From the NCBI GenBank assembly GCA_047602575.1, contig JASGGY010000005.1, forward strand, positions 124,001 to 188,000: DNA of 64,000 nucleotides, written 5' to 3'. Under the pieces are notes generated by a model. The model was not told the origin of the DNA. It did no database searches and worked only from the letters and a program-made list of their open reading frames with translations. A program made the translations under genes and the position numbers. Source of the DNA: UBA1366 sp047602575 (lineage in GTDB: Bacteria; Bacillota; Clostridia; Oscillospirales; Ruminococcaceae). Numbering within the stretch: position 1 is the stretch's first letter; each line of letters opens with the position of its first letter. Of the stretch, positions 1-7,932 are shown piece by piece.

Positions 1-978
1 GCCGACGGCGGTGTTGTTTTTATAGGAAACGGTGAAATCTGTTCCCGCCGTTAAGCCGGAAATCTTCACCGTCGGCTTGCACGCCACGCCGGTGTATGTA
101 TACGTGCCTCTTGACAGCGCCGCCGTCAGGGAAGCGACCGACTTTTTGCCCGTGACCGTGACCGGAATGCTTTTTGTCACACCCGCGCAGACCGCCTTCA
201 GCGTGGCTTTTCCAGCCGAAACGCCCGTCACAACGCCCGCGGCACTCACGGTAAAAATAGATTTGTTTGAGCTTGTGAAAGCAAAATCGCTGTTTTTCAT
301 CGAAAAACCGACGTAGTCCCAGCCGAGGTTTGTGCCGGCGAACGAAACGGATGCGGTTTTTCCCGCCGCCACGCTGACGGAAACGGGGGAGGGGGTGATC
401 AGCAGCGTTGCGCTTATGACCGCTACCTTGCGGGAATGCGCACCGTCCGCCGGCTTTGTGACCGCGGTTGCCTTGTCGCTGCTGAAGCTTTGCGTCCAGT
501 ACAGCATACCGTCCACTTTTACGCAGCCGATGCCAATGCTTTTAAAGCTTGTTTCCAAAATGTTGGCGCGGTGACCGGAGGAATTCATCCATGAGGTCAT
601 CACAGCCGCCGCGGAGCTTTGCCCGGCGGCAATGTTCTCGCCTCGGTAATCACCAGAAAAGTCCAGACAGTCCGACCCGTCCGGGCGCGTGTGCGAAAAA
701 TCCACCGCGATTTCCGATGCGCGCTGCATGGCAAAAGCGAGCAGCTCCTTGTCCATCGAAAGCGCCGAAACACCCGCTGCGGCACGTTCTTTGTTGACCT
801 TTGTCAGCACGGCGAATGCCTCGCTGTATACATCTGTGCCCGCTATCGTAATCGTCGCTGCGGAAGCCGCGGATACCGATGGCGTCTGAAAAAAAGCACC
901 GCCTGTGAACATGGCGACCGTCATCACAACCGCCGTCATCAACCCCGCAGTCTTTGAAAAAAACTTGTTTCTCCGCAT
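1..978 (-). CDS. Secreted CAP-domain (SCP/PR1-like) protein, C-terminus cut by window edge
   Basis: The frame is open from the ATG at 978 to base 1 (326 codons), so the C-terminus lies outside the window. Residues 1-38 are a signal peptide ending near VSAASA. Residues ~55-165 are a CAP domain with its hallmark motifs: HTRPDGS (~96), GENIAAG (~113) and SSGHRANIL (~133). A bacterial Ig-like (Big_2-type) stretch follows at ~190-265. From ~275 there is a YTYTG..CKPTV / DFTVSYKNNTAVG module that also ends the two LRR proteins at 31.0 and 54.3 kb. GGAGTG precedes the start. The protein is extracellular by inference; bacterial CAP proteins have no single agreed activity. The downstream remainder probably completes the repeat module and perhaps a fibronectin III domain. 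Confidence 0.85.
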   Translation of the reverse strand, partial: MRRNKFFSKTAGLMTAVVMTVAMFTGGAFFQTPSVSAASAATITIAGTDVYSEAFAVLTKVNKERAAAGVSALSMDKELLAFAMQRASEIAVDFSHTRPDGSDCLDFSGDYRGENIAAGQSSAAAVMTSWMNSSGHRANILETSFKSIGIGCVKVDGMLYWTQSFSSDKATAVTKPADGAHSRKVAVISATLLITPSPVSVSVAAGKTASVSFAGTNLGWDYVGFSMKNSDFAFTSSNKSIFTVSAAGVVTGVSAGKATLKAVCAGVTKSIPVTVTGKKSVASLTAALSRGTYTYTGVACKPTVKISGLTAGTDFTVSYKNNTAVG

Positions 979-1014
979 AAAATCACACTCCGATGCGCCG
1001 TTTTTGTTACTTCT

Positions 1015-1046
1015 ATTGTATACCCGTGCCGGAAATCTGTTGTGAA
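1015..1046 (-). promoter_or_regulatory. Possible promoter of the CAP-protein gene
   Basis: On the minus strand TTCACA (1041-1046) is separated by 18 bp from TATACA (1017-1022), about 40 bp before the start codon at 978. The -35 element is weak, so this is tentative. Confidence 0.3.
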
Positions 1047-1107
1047 TGTTTTGTATCATATTCATAAATTATCGCTTGAATTCAGAAAAATTTTATGCTA
1101 AACTAAT

Positions 1108-1138
1108 GAGCATGAAGCCGTCAAACGGTTTCATGCTC
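1108..1138 (-). terminator. Hairpin after the sugar-transferase gene
   Basis: A 13-bp stem (GAGCATGAA.CCG arms, one G-T pair) closes a 5-nt loop ten bases past the stop codon of the sugar transferase. The following minus-strand sequence is T-rich (ATTAGTTTAGC) but has no clean T-run, so termination is probable rather than certain. Confidence 0.55.
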
Positions 1139-1147
1139 GTGTTTGCA

Positions 1148-2551
1148 CTATTTTGCGCCCTTGTGTCTGACCACGGACAAAACTGTTTTACAGATGATCT
1201 GAATGTCCAGCCGCATCGACCAGGTGCGGATATAGGTGCTGTCCAGTTCAACGATTTGTTCGAAATCGGTGATGAGGCTTCTGCCGCTGACCTGCCACAG
1301 ACCGGTGATGCCGGGCTTGAAGCTCAGGCGGCTTTTGTGGTGCGGGCTGTATTGTCTGAACTCATCCACCGTGGGCGGGCGTGTGCCGACCAGACTCATC
1401 TCACCTTTTAACACATTCAAAAACTGCGGGAATTCATCCAAGCTGGTCTTTCGCAGGAATCTGCCGATTTTCGTGATCCGCGGGTCGTCGTCAAGCTTGA
1501 ACATATGCCCCTGCATCTGGTTTTTTTCCAGAAGCTCCTGTTTGCGCGCATCTGCATCCGAAATCATCGAGCGGAATTTGTAAATCTTAAACGGACGGCC
1601 GTTGCGCCCGATCCGCGTCTGGGTGTAAATCGCCGGACCGCGCGACCCGAGCTTGATTGCCGGAACAATGACAATCCCCGCGACAATGGTGATGAGCATC
1701 CCGAACAGTCCGCCGGCAACGTCAAGCAGGCGCTTCTGGAAAAGCTTGAAGTGCGTGATTTCGTTGTCGCAGGAGGTAATGACCTGAAAGCCGCCGAAAA
1801 ATTCGATTTTTGGGTTGACCATCTGCTTGCCGATGTCGCTCATCACAAGGTGGACGGTGGTTCCCATCTGTGAAAACCCGTCGATCACTTCATGTACAGA
1901 CGGATGACGATACCCCAGATGCACCAGAACCTCGTCAAGCACCTGCGTGCGCGCAACCTCAAACAGGTTGTCGAGATTGGCAATGACCTGCAGCCCGCCG
2001 ATGGTGTCGCCGATGCGGTCTTCGTCGATCACGGCAATGGAGGTAAAGGAATAATCCCAGAAGGTTTTATTCTGAACGCTGACTAAAATATCATCTATAC
2101 ATTCGCTTGTGCAGACGATCATCGCCTTGCTGCCGTTGACCGTTGCGCGGTAACGCGACATGATAAAGGTTTTAAACACCAAGCGCAGCGTGTAGGTCAG
2201 CACCATGCCGCCGGCGAAAAAGCCGAATACCACCAGGCGGGAGTAAATCACCGTTTTCTGCTCCGCAAGCAGGAACAGCAGTGCAATCGCGATGATAAAG
2301 GTGTATTGCTTGCCGACGGCTTTCAGCTCATTGAACGCACCGCGCTCAAAGAATCCGCTGAAATTACGCGTCATCGCACACACGCAGAACATTGCCAGCA
2401 CGACGACGAGGAACAGACTCATATAGTCGTGTACAAACTGCAGCTCCCCCCAGAACCGGATGAGATATGCGGCGACGGCGGAGAGCAGAACAGATATGAT
2501 ATCAACAACATAGAGATAAACAAGATATTTGCTGCTGCGCTTTATGTACAT
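1148..2551 (-). CDS. Exopolysaccharide polyprenyl-phosphate sugar-1-phosphate transferase
   Basis: This 467-aa membrane protein has the two-part layout of the WcaJ/CpsE/PglC-related phosphoglycosyltransferases. Four or five N-terminal membrane segments (~10-120) are followed by a nucleotide-binding-like CoA_binding_3 region (~140-250). The bacterial sugar transferase domain (~270-467) starts at KRLLDV and carries KIYKFRSM, DPRITKIGRFLRKTSLDE, MSLVGTRPP and KPGITGLWQVSGR. The family moves a sugar-1-phosphate from a UDP-sugar onto undecaprenyl phosphate to start capsule or exopolysaccharide units. No other glycan genes flank it here, so the substrate cannot be named. AAGGTGATTGG precedes the ATG. 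Confidence 0.93.
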   Translation of the reverse strand: MYIKRSSKYLVYLYVVDIISVLLSAVAAYLIRFWGELQFVHDYMSLFLVVVLAMFCVCAMTRNFSGFFERGAFNELKAVGKQYTFIIAIALLFLLAEQKTVIYSRLVVFGFFAGGMVLTYTLRLVFKTFIMSRYRATVNGSKAMIVCTSECIDDILVSVQNKTFWDYSFTSIAVIDEDRIGDTIGGLQVIANLDNLFEVARTQVLDEVLVHLGYRHPSVHEVIDGFSQMGTTVHLVMSDIGKQMVNPKIEFFGGFQVITSCDNEITHFKLFQKRLLDVAGGLFGMLITIVAGIVIVPAIKLGSRGPAIYTQTRIGRNGRPFKIYKFRSMISDADARKQELLEKNQMQGHMFKLDDDPRITKIGRFLRKTSLDEFPQFLNVLKGEMSLVGTRPPTVDEFRQYSPHHKSRLSFKPGITGLWQVSGRSLITDFEQIVELDSTYIRTWSMRLDIQIICKTVLSVVRHKGAK

Positions 2552-2627
2552 CCAATCACCTTATTGTTTCAATGAAATTAACAAAAACACGTGTGTGCAG
2601 AAAATGTGCTGCCGCCTTTGTTAATTG

Positions 2628-2656
2628 ATTCTATCATTTACTTTACGAAAAGTCAA
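2628..2656 (-). promoter_or_regulatory. Sigma-A promoter of the sugar-transferase gene
   Basis: Minus strand TTGACT (2651-2656), 17-bp spacer, TAGAAT (2628-2633), about 75 bp upstream of the ATG at 2551. Confidence 0.65.
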
Positions 2657-2844
2657 GTATTAATTGGAAAGGTTAATCTGTCGATTTTTCGAGAAACGTC
2701 ATTCTTAAAAAATATCCATGACCGAATATGAAAATTAATAAACAAATTATCGATTCTTCAATTAATTTTGGTATAATGAATTCGTTTACTTTATAACAAA
2801 TGCATGCGCGCAGACACAGAAAATCATCGGAGAGGGGGAGCGGC

Positions 2845-4116
2845 ATGGAAGTCTACTTTGCCAGACAGCCCATTATGGATCAGACCACCAATGTTTACGG
2901 CTATGAGCTGCTCTACCGCAATTCGCCCGTACCAGCGCCCTACAGCGGCAAAAACGGCGATATTTCCACCTCCGAGGTCATCAACAATTCCTTTTTCGGC
3001 GGCGACCCTTATGCGATGTTCAACGACAAATTAATTTTCGTTAATTTTACTGAAAATCTGCTGCTTAACAAAACGCCCACGCTGCTGCCCGCCGAGCTGC
3101 TCGTCATTGAAATCCTCGAGGAGGTCACACCCACCGACGAGGTTATGGAAGCCTGCCGGAGCATGAAGAAGAAGGGCTATAAATTCGCGCTCGACGACTA
3201 TATCTACTCCCCGCGCACCGGCGGTTTTCTTGAATTCGCCGACTATGTCAAGCTCGATCTGCAGATGTCAAAGCCCGATTTGGTGCGTACCTCGATGATT
3301 TGCCGCAAGCGGGGCATCAAGCTGCTCGCCGAAAAGGTGGAAACCGACGAGGATCTGGCGTTTGCGAAAACGCTTGGCTGCGTTTTAATGCAGGGATACT
3401 ATTTCGCGAAGCCCCTGATTGTCACCAAACAAACCGCCTCGCCGATGCAGCTGACGTTCCTGCGGTTGGTGGCGATGCTTAACAACGACGACGTGGATTT
3501 GCGCCACATCGCGAAAATCATCGAGGTCGATTCCGCGATGACAATGAAGCTGCTGCGCGTGGTCAACGCCGTGCGGCAGGACTGGATGGAAAAAGTCACC
3601 TCGGTGCTTCATGCGGTGCGGATGCTGGGGCTTAAGCGCATCAAGGAATGGCTGTATCTCGTCGGCTTGCAGCAGCTCAAAGCCGAGGGCGCGGACGAGT
3701 TCATCACAATGGCGTTTTTCCGCGCGAAATTCTGTGAGCTGGTTGCGCACGCGATTCCGGATATCCGTCCACATGCACAAGAATTCTACCTGATGGGTCT
3801 GATTTCGGTGATCTCCAGCTTGACCAACGACGACATCGCCGATCGGATCGACGAATTCCCCGTATCCGAAAACATCAAAAAGGGTCTCAAAGGCACGGAG
3901 GATACCTACCGCGATGTGTTCGCGCTCGCGCTCTCCTATGAGCGCGCCGAGTGGGAGGTTGTGGATTATTTCTCCGAGAAGTATAAAATCTCGCAGAAAT
4001 CGCTGACCAACTATTACATCACCAGCCTGAAGGCTTCCGAGCAGCTCATGCATACCGGCGTTTCCTCCCTGCGCCCCGGCACAGGCCGCCGCGCGCCGAC
4101 TGCTTCCCCTCAATAA
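2845..4116 (+). CDS. EAL-HDOD signalling protein (YuxH-like)
   Basis: The start at 2845 is chosen because GAGAGGGGGAG lies just upstream and the protein then begins MEVYFARQPI, the usual start of this family; this gives 423 aa. The N-terminal ~200 residues are an EAL phosphodiesterase-like domain: YELLYRN in place of EALxR, IEILEEV, ALDDY, VKLDL, EKVET and QGYYFAKP. The DDFGTG loop of active c-di-GMP phosphodiesterases is DDYIYSP here, so catalysis is doubtful. Residues ~205-400 form an HDOD domain (DSAMTMKLLRVVNA). The protein is cytosolic and monocistronic. A TATAAT at 2772-2777 is a candidate -10 box. The likely role is regulatory protein-protein or c-di-GMP sensing. Confidence 0.88.
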   Translation: MEVYFARQPIMDQTTNVYGYELLYRNSPVPAPYSGKNGDISTSEVINNSFFGGDPYAMFNDKLIFVNFTENLLLNKTPTLLPAELLVIEILEEVTPTDEVMEACRSMKKKGYKFALDDYIYSPRTGGFLEFADYVKLDLQMSKPDLVRTSMICRKRGIKLLAEKVETDEDLAFAKTLGCVLMQGYYFAKPLIVTKQTASPMQLTFLRLVAMLNNDDVDLRHIAKIIEVDSAMTMKLLRVVNAVRQDWMEKVTSVLHAVRMLGLKRIKEWLYLVGLQQLKAEGADEFITMAFFRAKFCELVAHAIPDIRPHAQEFYLMGLISVISSLTNDDIADRIDEFPVSENIKKGLKGTEDTYRDVFALALSYERAEWEVVDYFSEKYKISQKSLTNYYITSLKASEQLMHTGVSSLRPGTGRRAPTASPQ

Positions 4117-4123
4117 CAAACAC

Positions 4124-4160
4124 AGCGTCCCCGTGTAATCAAAACGCGGGGACGCTTTTT
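4124..4160 (+). terminator. Rho-independent terminator after the EAL-HDOD gene
   Basis: A perfect 10-bp GC-rich stem (AGCGTCCCCG / CGGGGACGCT) is followed by five Ts. It sits between convergent genes. Confidence 0.9.
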
Positions 4161-4164
4161 CGCG

Positions 4165-4632
4165 CTATTTACGCGCCGCTCTCAGGTTGCGGAAAAATTC
4201 GCTCAGCACGCCAGCGCAGTCCGCTTCGAGTACGCCGCCGGTCAGTGCTGGCTTGTGGTTAAACGGCAGATCAAACATCCGCAGCACGGTTTCGCAAGCG
4301 CCGGCTTTCGCGTCACGCGCCCCGAACACCACGCGCTCCACACGGGAATTGATGATTGCCCCCGCGCACATCGGGCAAGGCTCCAGCGTGACATAGAGCG
4401 TGCAGCCGATGAGCCGCCACCCGCCGAGCGTTCTGCTTGCCTGATCAATGGCAAGCAGCTCCGCGTGGGCAAGTGGGGATTTGCCGCTTTCGCGCAGGTT
4501 ATAGCCCTCGCCCACAATCGTGCCGTCGCTTGTGCGCACCACGATAGCGCCCACAGGTACTTCGCCGCGCGCTTGCGCACGCCGTGCCAGTTCAAGCGCT
4601 TTCCGCATATAGATCTCGTCGTCGGTCAGCAT
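4165..4632 (-). CDS. tadA: tRNA-specific adenosine deaminase
   Basis: The 155-aa product begins MLTDDEIYMRKALELA at the ATG at 4632; the longer open frame upstream only overlaps the neighbouring gene. It has the CMP/dCMP deaminase zinc site HAELLA (His plus proton-shuttling Glu) and PCPMCAGA (two Cys ligands). The spacing and the VFGARD..AG sequence are typical of TadA. It deaminates A34 to inosine in the wobble position of tRNA-Arg(ACG). GGGCGGGCTGAAG supplies a ribosome site, and the gene starts 14 nt after the CPBP gene on the same strand, so the two are probably co-transcribed. Confidence 0.95.
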   Translation of the reverse strand: MLTDDEIYMRKALELARRAQARGEVPVGAIVVRTSDGTIVGEGYNLRESGKSPLAHAELLAIDQASRTLGGWRLIGCTLYVTLEPCPMCAGAIINSRVERVVFGARDAKAGACETVLRMFDLPFNHKPALTGGVLEADCAGVLSEFFRNLRAARK

Positions 4633-4646
4633 CTTCAGCCCGCCCG

Positions 4647-5981
4647 TCAGTTTAAAAATCGAATGTTGAGAATCGCCGTGATGATGATGAACACCAGCCA
4701 CACCGACAGCATCGCGCTTGAGAGGAAATGCCCGAGCTTGCCGCCGGTTTCGAGCGTCGTGGTGTTGTCGTCCACGCCGAAATCGCACCAGCCACTGCGG
4801 ATGAATCTTGTCAGCACAATCATCGACACCGCCAGTGCCGCCGCGCAGAACACCGTCATCATCAGCCGGTAATCCGCTTGCGACAGATTGTTTTTGCACA
4901 CCGTCATCGCAAATGCAATCAAATTGACAAAAATGCGCATCCCCACCGCGATCCGTACCGAGCCGGTGCGCAGGGTGAACAAGCCGATGACAACCGAATA
5001 CACCGCTGCATTCCCCATCAGCGCGATATCGCCCGCCGCAAGGGTGAACACCACGCTGCTTGCCAGAAGCGCAAAGGTGTCGCCGAACTGCCGGAAGGTC
5101 TGCATCACAATGCCGCGGAAGAAAAGCTCAGAAAGCACAGCGCAGACAATCAGATCACAAACTGCAAAAATAACCGTTGCGGAAAAGTTATCCGCAAACA
5201 TGAATTCCGAAAAGTTGAGGTTGATTTTTATGGTACCGAACAGCTCCGTCACGACTTGATTTACGATTTTTGCCGATACATAAGCCATGAGCATAAACAT
5301 CAGCCCCGCCGCGGTGACTTTCGCGCCGATGCGGTTGTCTGGAATCACGACCTTCAGCGGGATTTTTGTCGCGCGCAGAAAAATCAGCGCCGGAACGATA
5401 TAGCGCAGGATGTGTAAAAACGCGATCAGCAGCGCCGTGGAAACCGGAACAAACTGGTTTTCCCCGATGTGGGAGGAGTAAAAAATCGTTGTTCCGCCGC
5501 GTGTGAGCAGCGTATATGCCAGCGCAGATTCTAAAAACTGGATAATAAGCATGACCAGAAGCGAGGTGCCCAATAGCCCGGCGCAGCGAACCAGCGCGGT
5601 TTTTTCCGCATCGCCGGGGGAAGCCTGCACATAGCCCTGCCCGTCGATGTAAGCGTGTTCGCGTTTGTCGTGGACAAAGCGGTAAGCGTAACGGTTTTCC
5701 TTGCGCGAGCGCCATTCGAGAAAGCTGCGGTGATAGCCGCTGTCCTGGTTCTGGTAAGAACTTTCGCGCGCGACATCAATGGTGTAATCCGCAGGGGAAA
5801 GCGTGCGCGCTTTTTCCCGTGCAAGCCGTGCCGCCGTTTGTTCGGCTTCCATCTGCGCAAATAAGTCGTCCGGCGCGACTTCAGCCGAAGTCGGTTTCGG
5901 CGCAGTCGGTTCTGCTCCCGTTGCGGCAGGCAGGCTGCCGGTAGGTTCGCCGGTCGGTGTGCCGGTATGTGTATCCTCCAT
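4647..5981 (-). CDS. CPBP-family membrane protein with degenerate protease motifs
   Basis: With the ATG at 5981 the product is 444 aa; a GTG at 6044 would add 21 residues but has no ribosome site. Residues 1-60 are rich in Thr, Pro and Glu, and ~60-130 are hydrophilic with many Tyr and Arg. About eight membrane segments follow. The C-terminal half resembles CPBP (CAAX protease/bacteriocin-processing) glutamic intramembrane proteases. Motif 1, normally EExxxR, is SELFFR, missing the first Glu. Motif 2, FxxxH, is FTLAA, without the His. In motif 3, HxxxN/D, the His is Arg (RIFVN). It is therefore probably a non-catalytic relative. It precedes tadA in one transcript. Family assignment rests on motif pattern and topology. 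Confidence 0.75.
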   Translation of the reverse strand: MEDTHTGTPTGEPTGSLPAATGAEPTAPKPTSAEVAPDDLFAQMEAEQTAARLAREKARTLSPADYTIDVARESSYQNQDSGYHRSFLEWRSRKENRYAYRFVHDKREHAYIDGQGYVQASPGDAEKTALVRCAGLLGTSLLVMLIIQFLESALAYTLLTRGGTTIFYSSHIGENQFVPVSTALLIAFLHILRYIVPALIFLRATKIPLKVVIPDNRIGAKVTAAGLMFMLMAYVSAKIVNQVVTELFGTIKINLNFSEFMFADNFSATVIFAVCDLIVCAVLSELFFRGIVMQTFRQFGDTFALLASSVVFTLAAGDIALMGNAAVYSVVIGLFTLRTGSVRIAVGMRIFVNLIAFAMTVCKNNLSQADYRLMMTVFCAAALAVSMIVLTRFIRSGWCDFGVDDNTTTLETGGKLGHFLSSAMLSVWLVFIIITAILNIRFLN

Positions 5982-6101
5982 CCCCTCACCACGCTTTCTG
6001 TTTGCTCCGCGGAAATTCCGGCGAAACAGGGAATCAGGGCGCACCGCAGTCTGACAGCGATTGTGCGGTACGCCACCGGGAATCCAAATATTGTTCTATT
6101 T

Positions 6102-6130
6102 ATTATAGTATTGTGGGTGTTGTTTTTCAA
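6102..6130 (-). promoter_or_regulatory. Sigma-A promoter of the CPBP/tadA transcript
   Basis: Minus strand TTGAAA (6125-6130), 17-bp spacer, TATAAT (6102-6107). It lies about 120 bp upstream of the ATG at 5981 and is divergent from the uridine phosphorylase promoter. The rest of 5982-6322 shows no gene. Confidence 0.7.
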
Positions 6131-6259
6131 ACACAATATGTAAATTTATCTTAAATTGATTTTTCGCGGATATAAAGCGGAAGGGCGAATGGGTTCACGG
6201 CGGGAAACTGCGTGTCCGTTGATTTTACCGCACAGTCACAAACCGGATTTACCCCAGAC

Positions 6260-6288
6260 TTGAAAGTATTCTGCGAATTTGTTATACT
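6260..6288 (+). promoter_or_regulatory. Sigma-A promoter of the uridine phosphorylase gene
   Basis: TTGAAA (6260-6265), 17-bp spacer, TATACT (6283-6288), 34 bp before the ATG at 6323. It is the first promoter of the pyrimidine-type island. Confidence 0.75.
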
Positions 6289-6322
6289 GACAGTAAAGTA
6301 ATGTCGGAAAAGAGGGAACGCC

Positions 6323-7093
6323 ATGTCGGAAAAACTGCACCATCTGGGCTGCCTGCCAGAGGAGCTGGGCGGTTATGTGCTGCTTCCGGGCGACCCGAAA
6401 CGTGTCGCCGTGATTGCGTCGATGCTCGACAATCCCCGCTGCGTAGCAGACAGTCGGGAATATGTGACCTGGACCGGTATGCTCGCGGGGACGGCGGTTT
6501 CCGTTGTTTCCACAGGAATCGGCGGTCCGTCCGCCGCCATCGCCGTTGAGGAGCTGGCAATGGCAGGCGTTCATACCATTGTGCGTGTCGGAACCTGCGG
6601 TGCGCTTCAGGAGGGGCTTGTGCCGGGAACGCTCATCATTCCGACAGCGGCAATCCGCAGCGAGGGAACAGCGGACACCTATCTGCCAAAAGCGTTTCCG
6701 GCGGTTGCGGAATTTACGCTTGTTCAGCGGCTGCGGGACGCGGCACAGACGCTTGGATATCCGCAGAAAACCGGCTTGGTGGACAGCAAGGATTCCTATT
6801 ACGGACAACACAGACCGGAAACGATGCCGTTGGGCGAGGAATTGTCCCGCAACATGGCGATGTGGACAATGGCGGGTGCGCTGGCATCGGAGATGGAGTG
6901 TGCGGCGCTGTTTGTCGCGGCTTCGGTGCGCGGGCTGCGTGCGGCTGCGGTATTGGCGCTGTGCAGCAATCCGCTGCGGGAAAAGCGGACAGGTATTTAC
7001 GAAACCTGTTTTGACACCACGCGTGCCATCGAAACAGCTGTGCGAGCATTGCGGGATCTGATTGCGTCGGAAAGCGGGGGTGCGGTGTGCTGA
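6323..7093 (+). CDS. udp: Uridine phosphorylase-type nucleoside phosphorylase
   Basis: The 256-aa protein belongs to the PNP/UDP phosphorylase (NP-I) family. The phosphate-site motif LPGDPKRV is at ~21, TGIGGPSAAIA at ~66, RVGTCGALQ at ~88 and the ribose-site segment ASEMECAALF at ~190. The family cleaves uridine with phosphate to uracil and ribose-1-phosphate in the cytosol. Its position at the head of an island encoding a dihydropyrimidine dehydrogenase homologue supports the pyrimidine rather than the purine branch. AGAGGGAACGCC precedes the ATG. The stop overlaps the GTG of the Crp-type regulator by 7 nt, so both are translated from one message. Confidence 0.88.
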   Translation: MSEKLHHLGCLPEELGGYVLLPGDPKRVAVIASMLDNPRCVADSREYVTWTGMLAGTAVSVVSTGIGGPSAAIAVEELAMAGVHTIVRVGTCGALQEGLVPGTLIIPTAAIRSEGTADTYLPKAFPAVAEFTLVQRLRDAAQTLGYPQKTGLVDSKDSYYGQHRPETMPLGEELSRNMAMWTMAGALASEMECAALFVAASVRGLRAAAVLALCSNPLREKRTGIYETCFDTTRAIETAVRALRDLIASESGGAVC

Positions 7094-7806
7094 CGGAGCG
7101 GCTCAACGACATTCTCTCGGTGTGCGCTGGGAACGAAGCAAAGCGCTGGATCTCCTCTTTCTGGGAGGTCATGGATGATGAGGTTCGTGCAATGGCGGTT
7201 GTGACAAAAAAGCGCCCCGGAACGGTTATTATCCAATCCGGTGCAAAGCCGGAGAAGGTGTACTTCCTTTTGCGAGGAACGGTAAAAATCCACAAGGAGC
7301 TTCCGGACGGCGTATTATATGAAATCGACTCGGTCAAAGCGCCCTGTCTGTTCGGTGAAACCGAAGCCATCACCGATGCGGAAAGCTCCCGCGCGACGGT
7401 TTGCACAAAGGATGAGTGCGCATGGATCGCATTGCGGAAGGAAACGTTTCTGCGCTGGATGCAAACCAGCAACCGCGCGCTTTTTCAGGTCACAAGGCTG
7501 ATTATTACCAAGAATTTCAATCAGCAGTCCAAGGATCGCACCATGCTGTTTTCCCATGGCTTTCAGCGCCTTGCTTACCGGCTGCTTTCCTATTATGAAG
7601 AAACGGGCGATGCGACGGTAACGCTGGAGATCTCCCGTGAACGGCTGTCAGAGGACACCGGTCTGAACATCCGCTCCATCAGCCGCGCGCTCAATCGCCT
7701 GGAGGAACAGCAAATGATTGGACGCAGCGGAAGAAAAATTCTCATTTCCGCCGAACAATCCCGGTTGATGAAGCGGGCGGTATCCGATGAATCGGGATTG
7801 TTATAA
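7087..7806 (+). CDS. Crp/Fnr-family transcriptional regulator
   Basis: The 239-aa product starts at GTG 7087, overlapping the end of udp. Residues ~25-135 form a cyclic-nucleotide-binding-like beta barrel (GTVIIQSG, LLRGTVKIHKE, FGETEAI). Residues ~150-225 contain the Crp winged helix-turn-helix (EISRERLSEDTGLNIRSISR then LNRLEEQQMI). The effector is unknown; no four-cysteine Fnr cluster is visible. Its location between the phosphorylase and the transporter/catabolic genes suggests it controls the island. A 22-bp palindrome 46 bp after its stop codon is a candidate operator. Confidence 0.9.
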   Translation: MLTERLNDILSVCAGNEAKRWISSFWEVMDDEVRAMAVVTKKRPGTVIIQSGAKPEKVYFLLRGTVKIHKELPDGVLYEIDSVKAPCLFGETEAITDAESSRATVCTKDECAWIALRKETFLRWMQTSNRALFQVTRLIITKNFNQQSKDRTMLFSHGFQRLAYRLLSYYEETGDATVTLEISRERLSEDTGLNIRSISRALNRLEEQQMIGRSGRKILISAEQSRLMKRAVSDESGLL

Positions 7807-7847
7807 AAACTATACAAACATTTGAGTGAGCAGCTGTGTTTTTTTGT

Positions 7848-7901
7848 TTGACAAAAAGGACAGCTGTCCTTTTTTAATCCGTCAAAGTCGTGTATGATAA
7901 T
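7848..7901 (+). promoter_or_regulatory. Control region with a perfect 22-bp palindrome before the EamA gene
   Basis: A perfect 22-bp palindrome, AAAAAGGACAG followed by its reverse complement, spans 7853-7874 and starts at the last base of a consensus TTGACA (7848-7853). Possible -10 boxes are TTTAAT (7873-7878, long 19-bp spacer) and TATGAT (7893-7898). It could be an operator for the adjacent Crp-type regulator or, because it ends in six Ts, a weak terminator for that gene. Confidence 0.5.
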
Positions 7902-7932
7902 AGCATGAGATAAACGAGGAAGTGAAACAGAG

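Noticed and set aside
6323..7093. Purine nucleoside phosphorylase
   Set aside because: The fold is shared, but motif order and the pyrimidine-type neighbourhood favour uridine phosphorylase; not strictly excluded.
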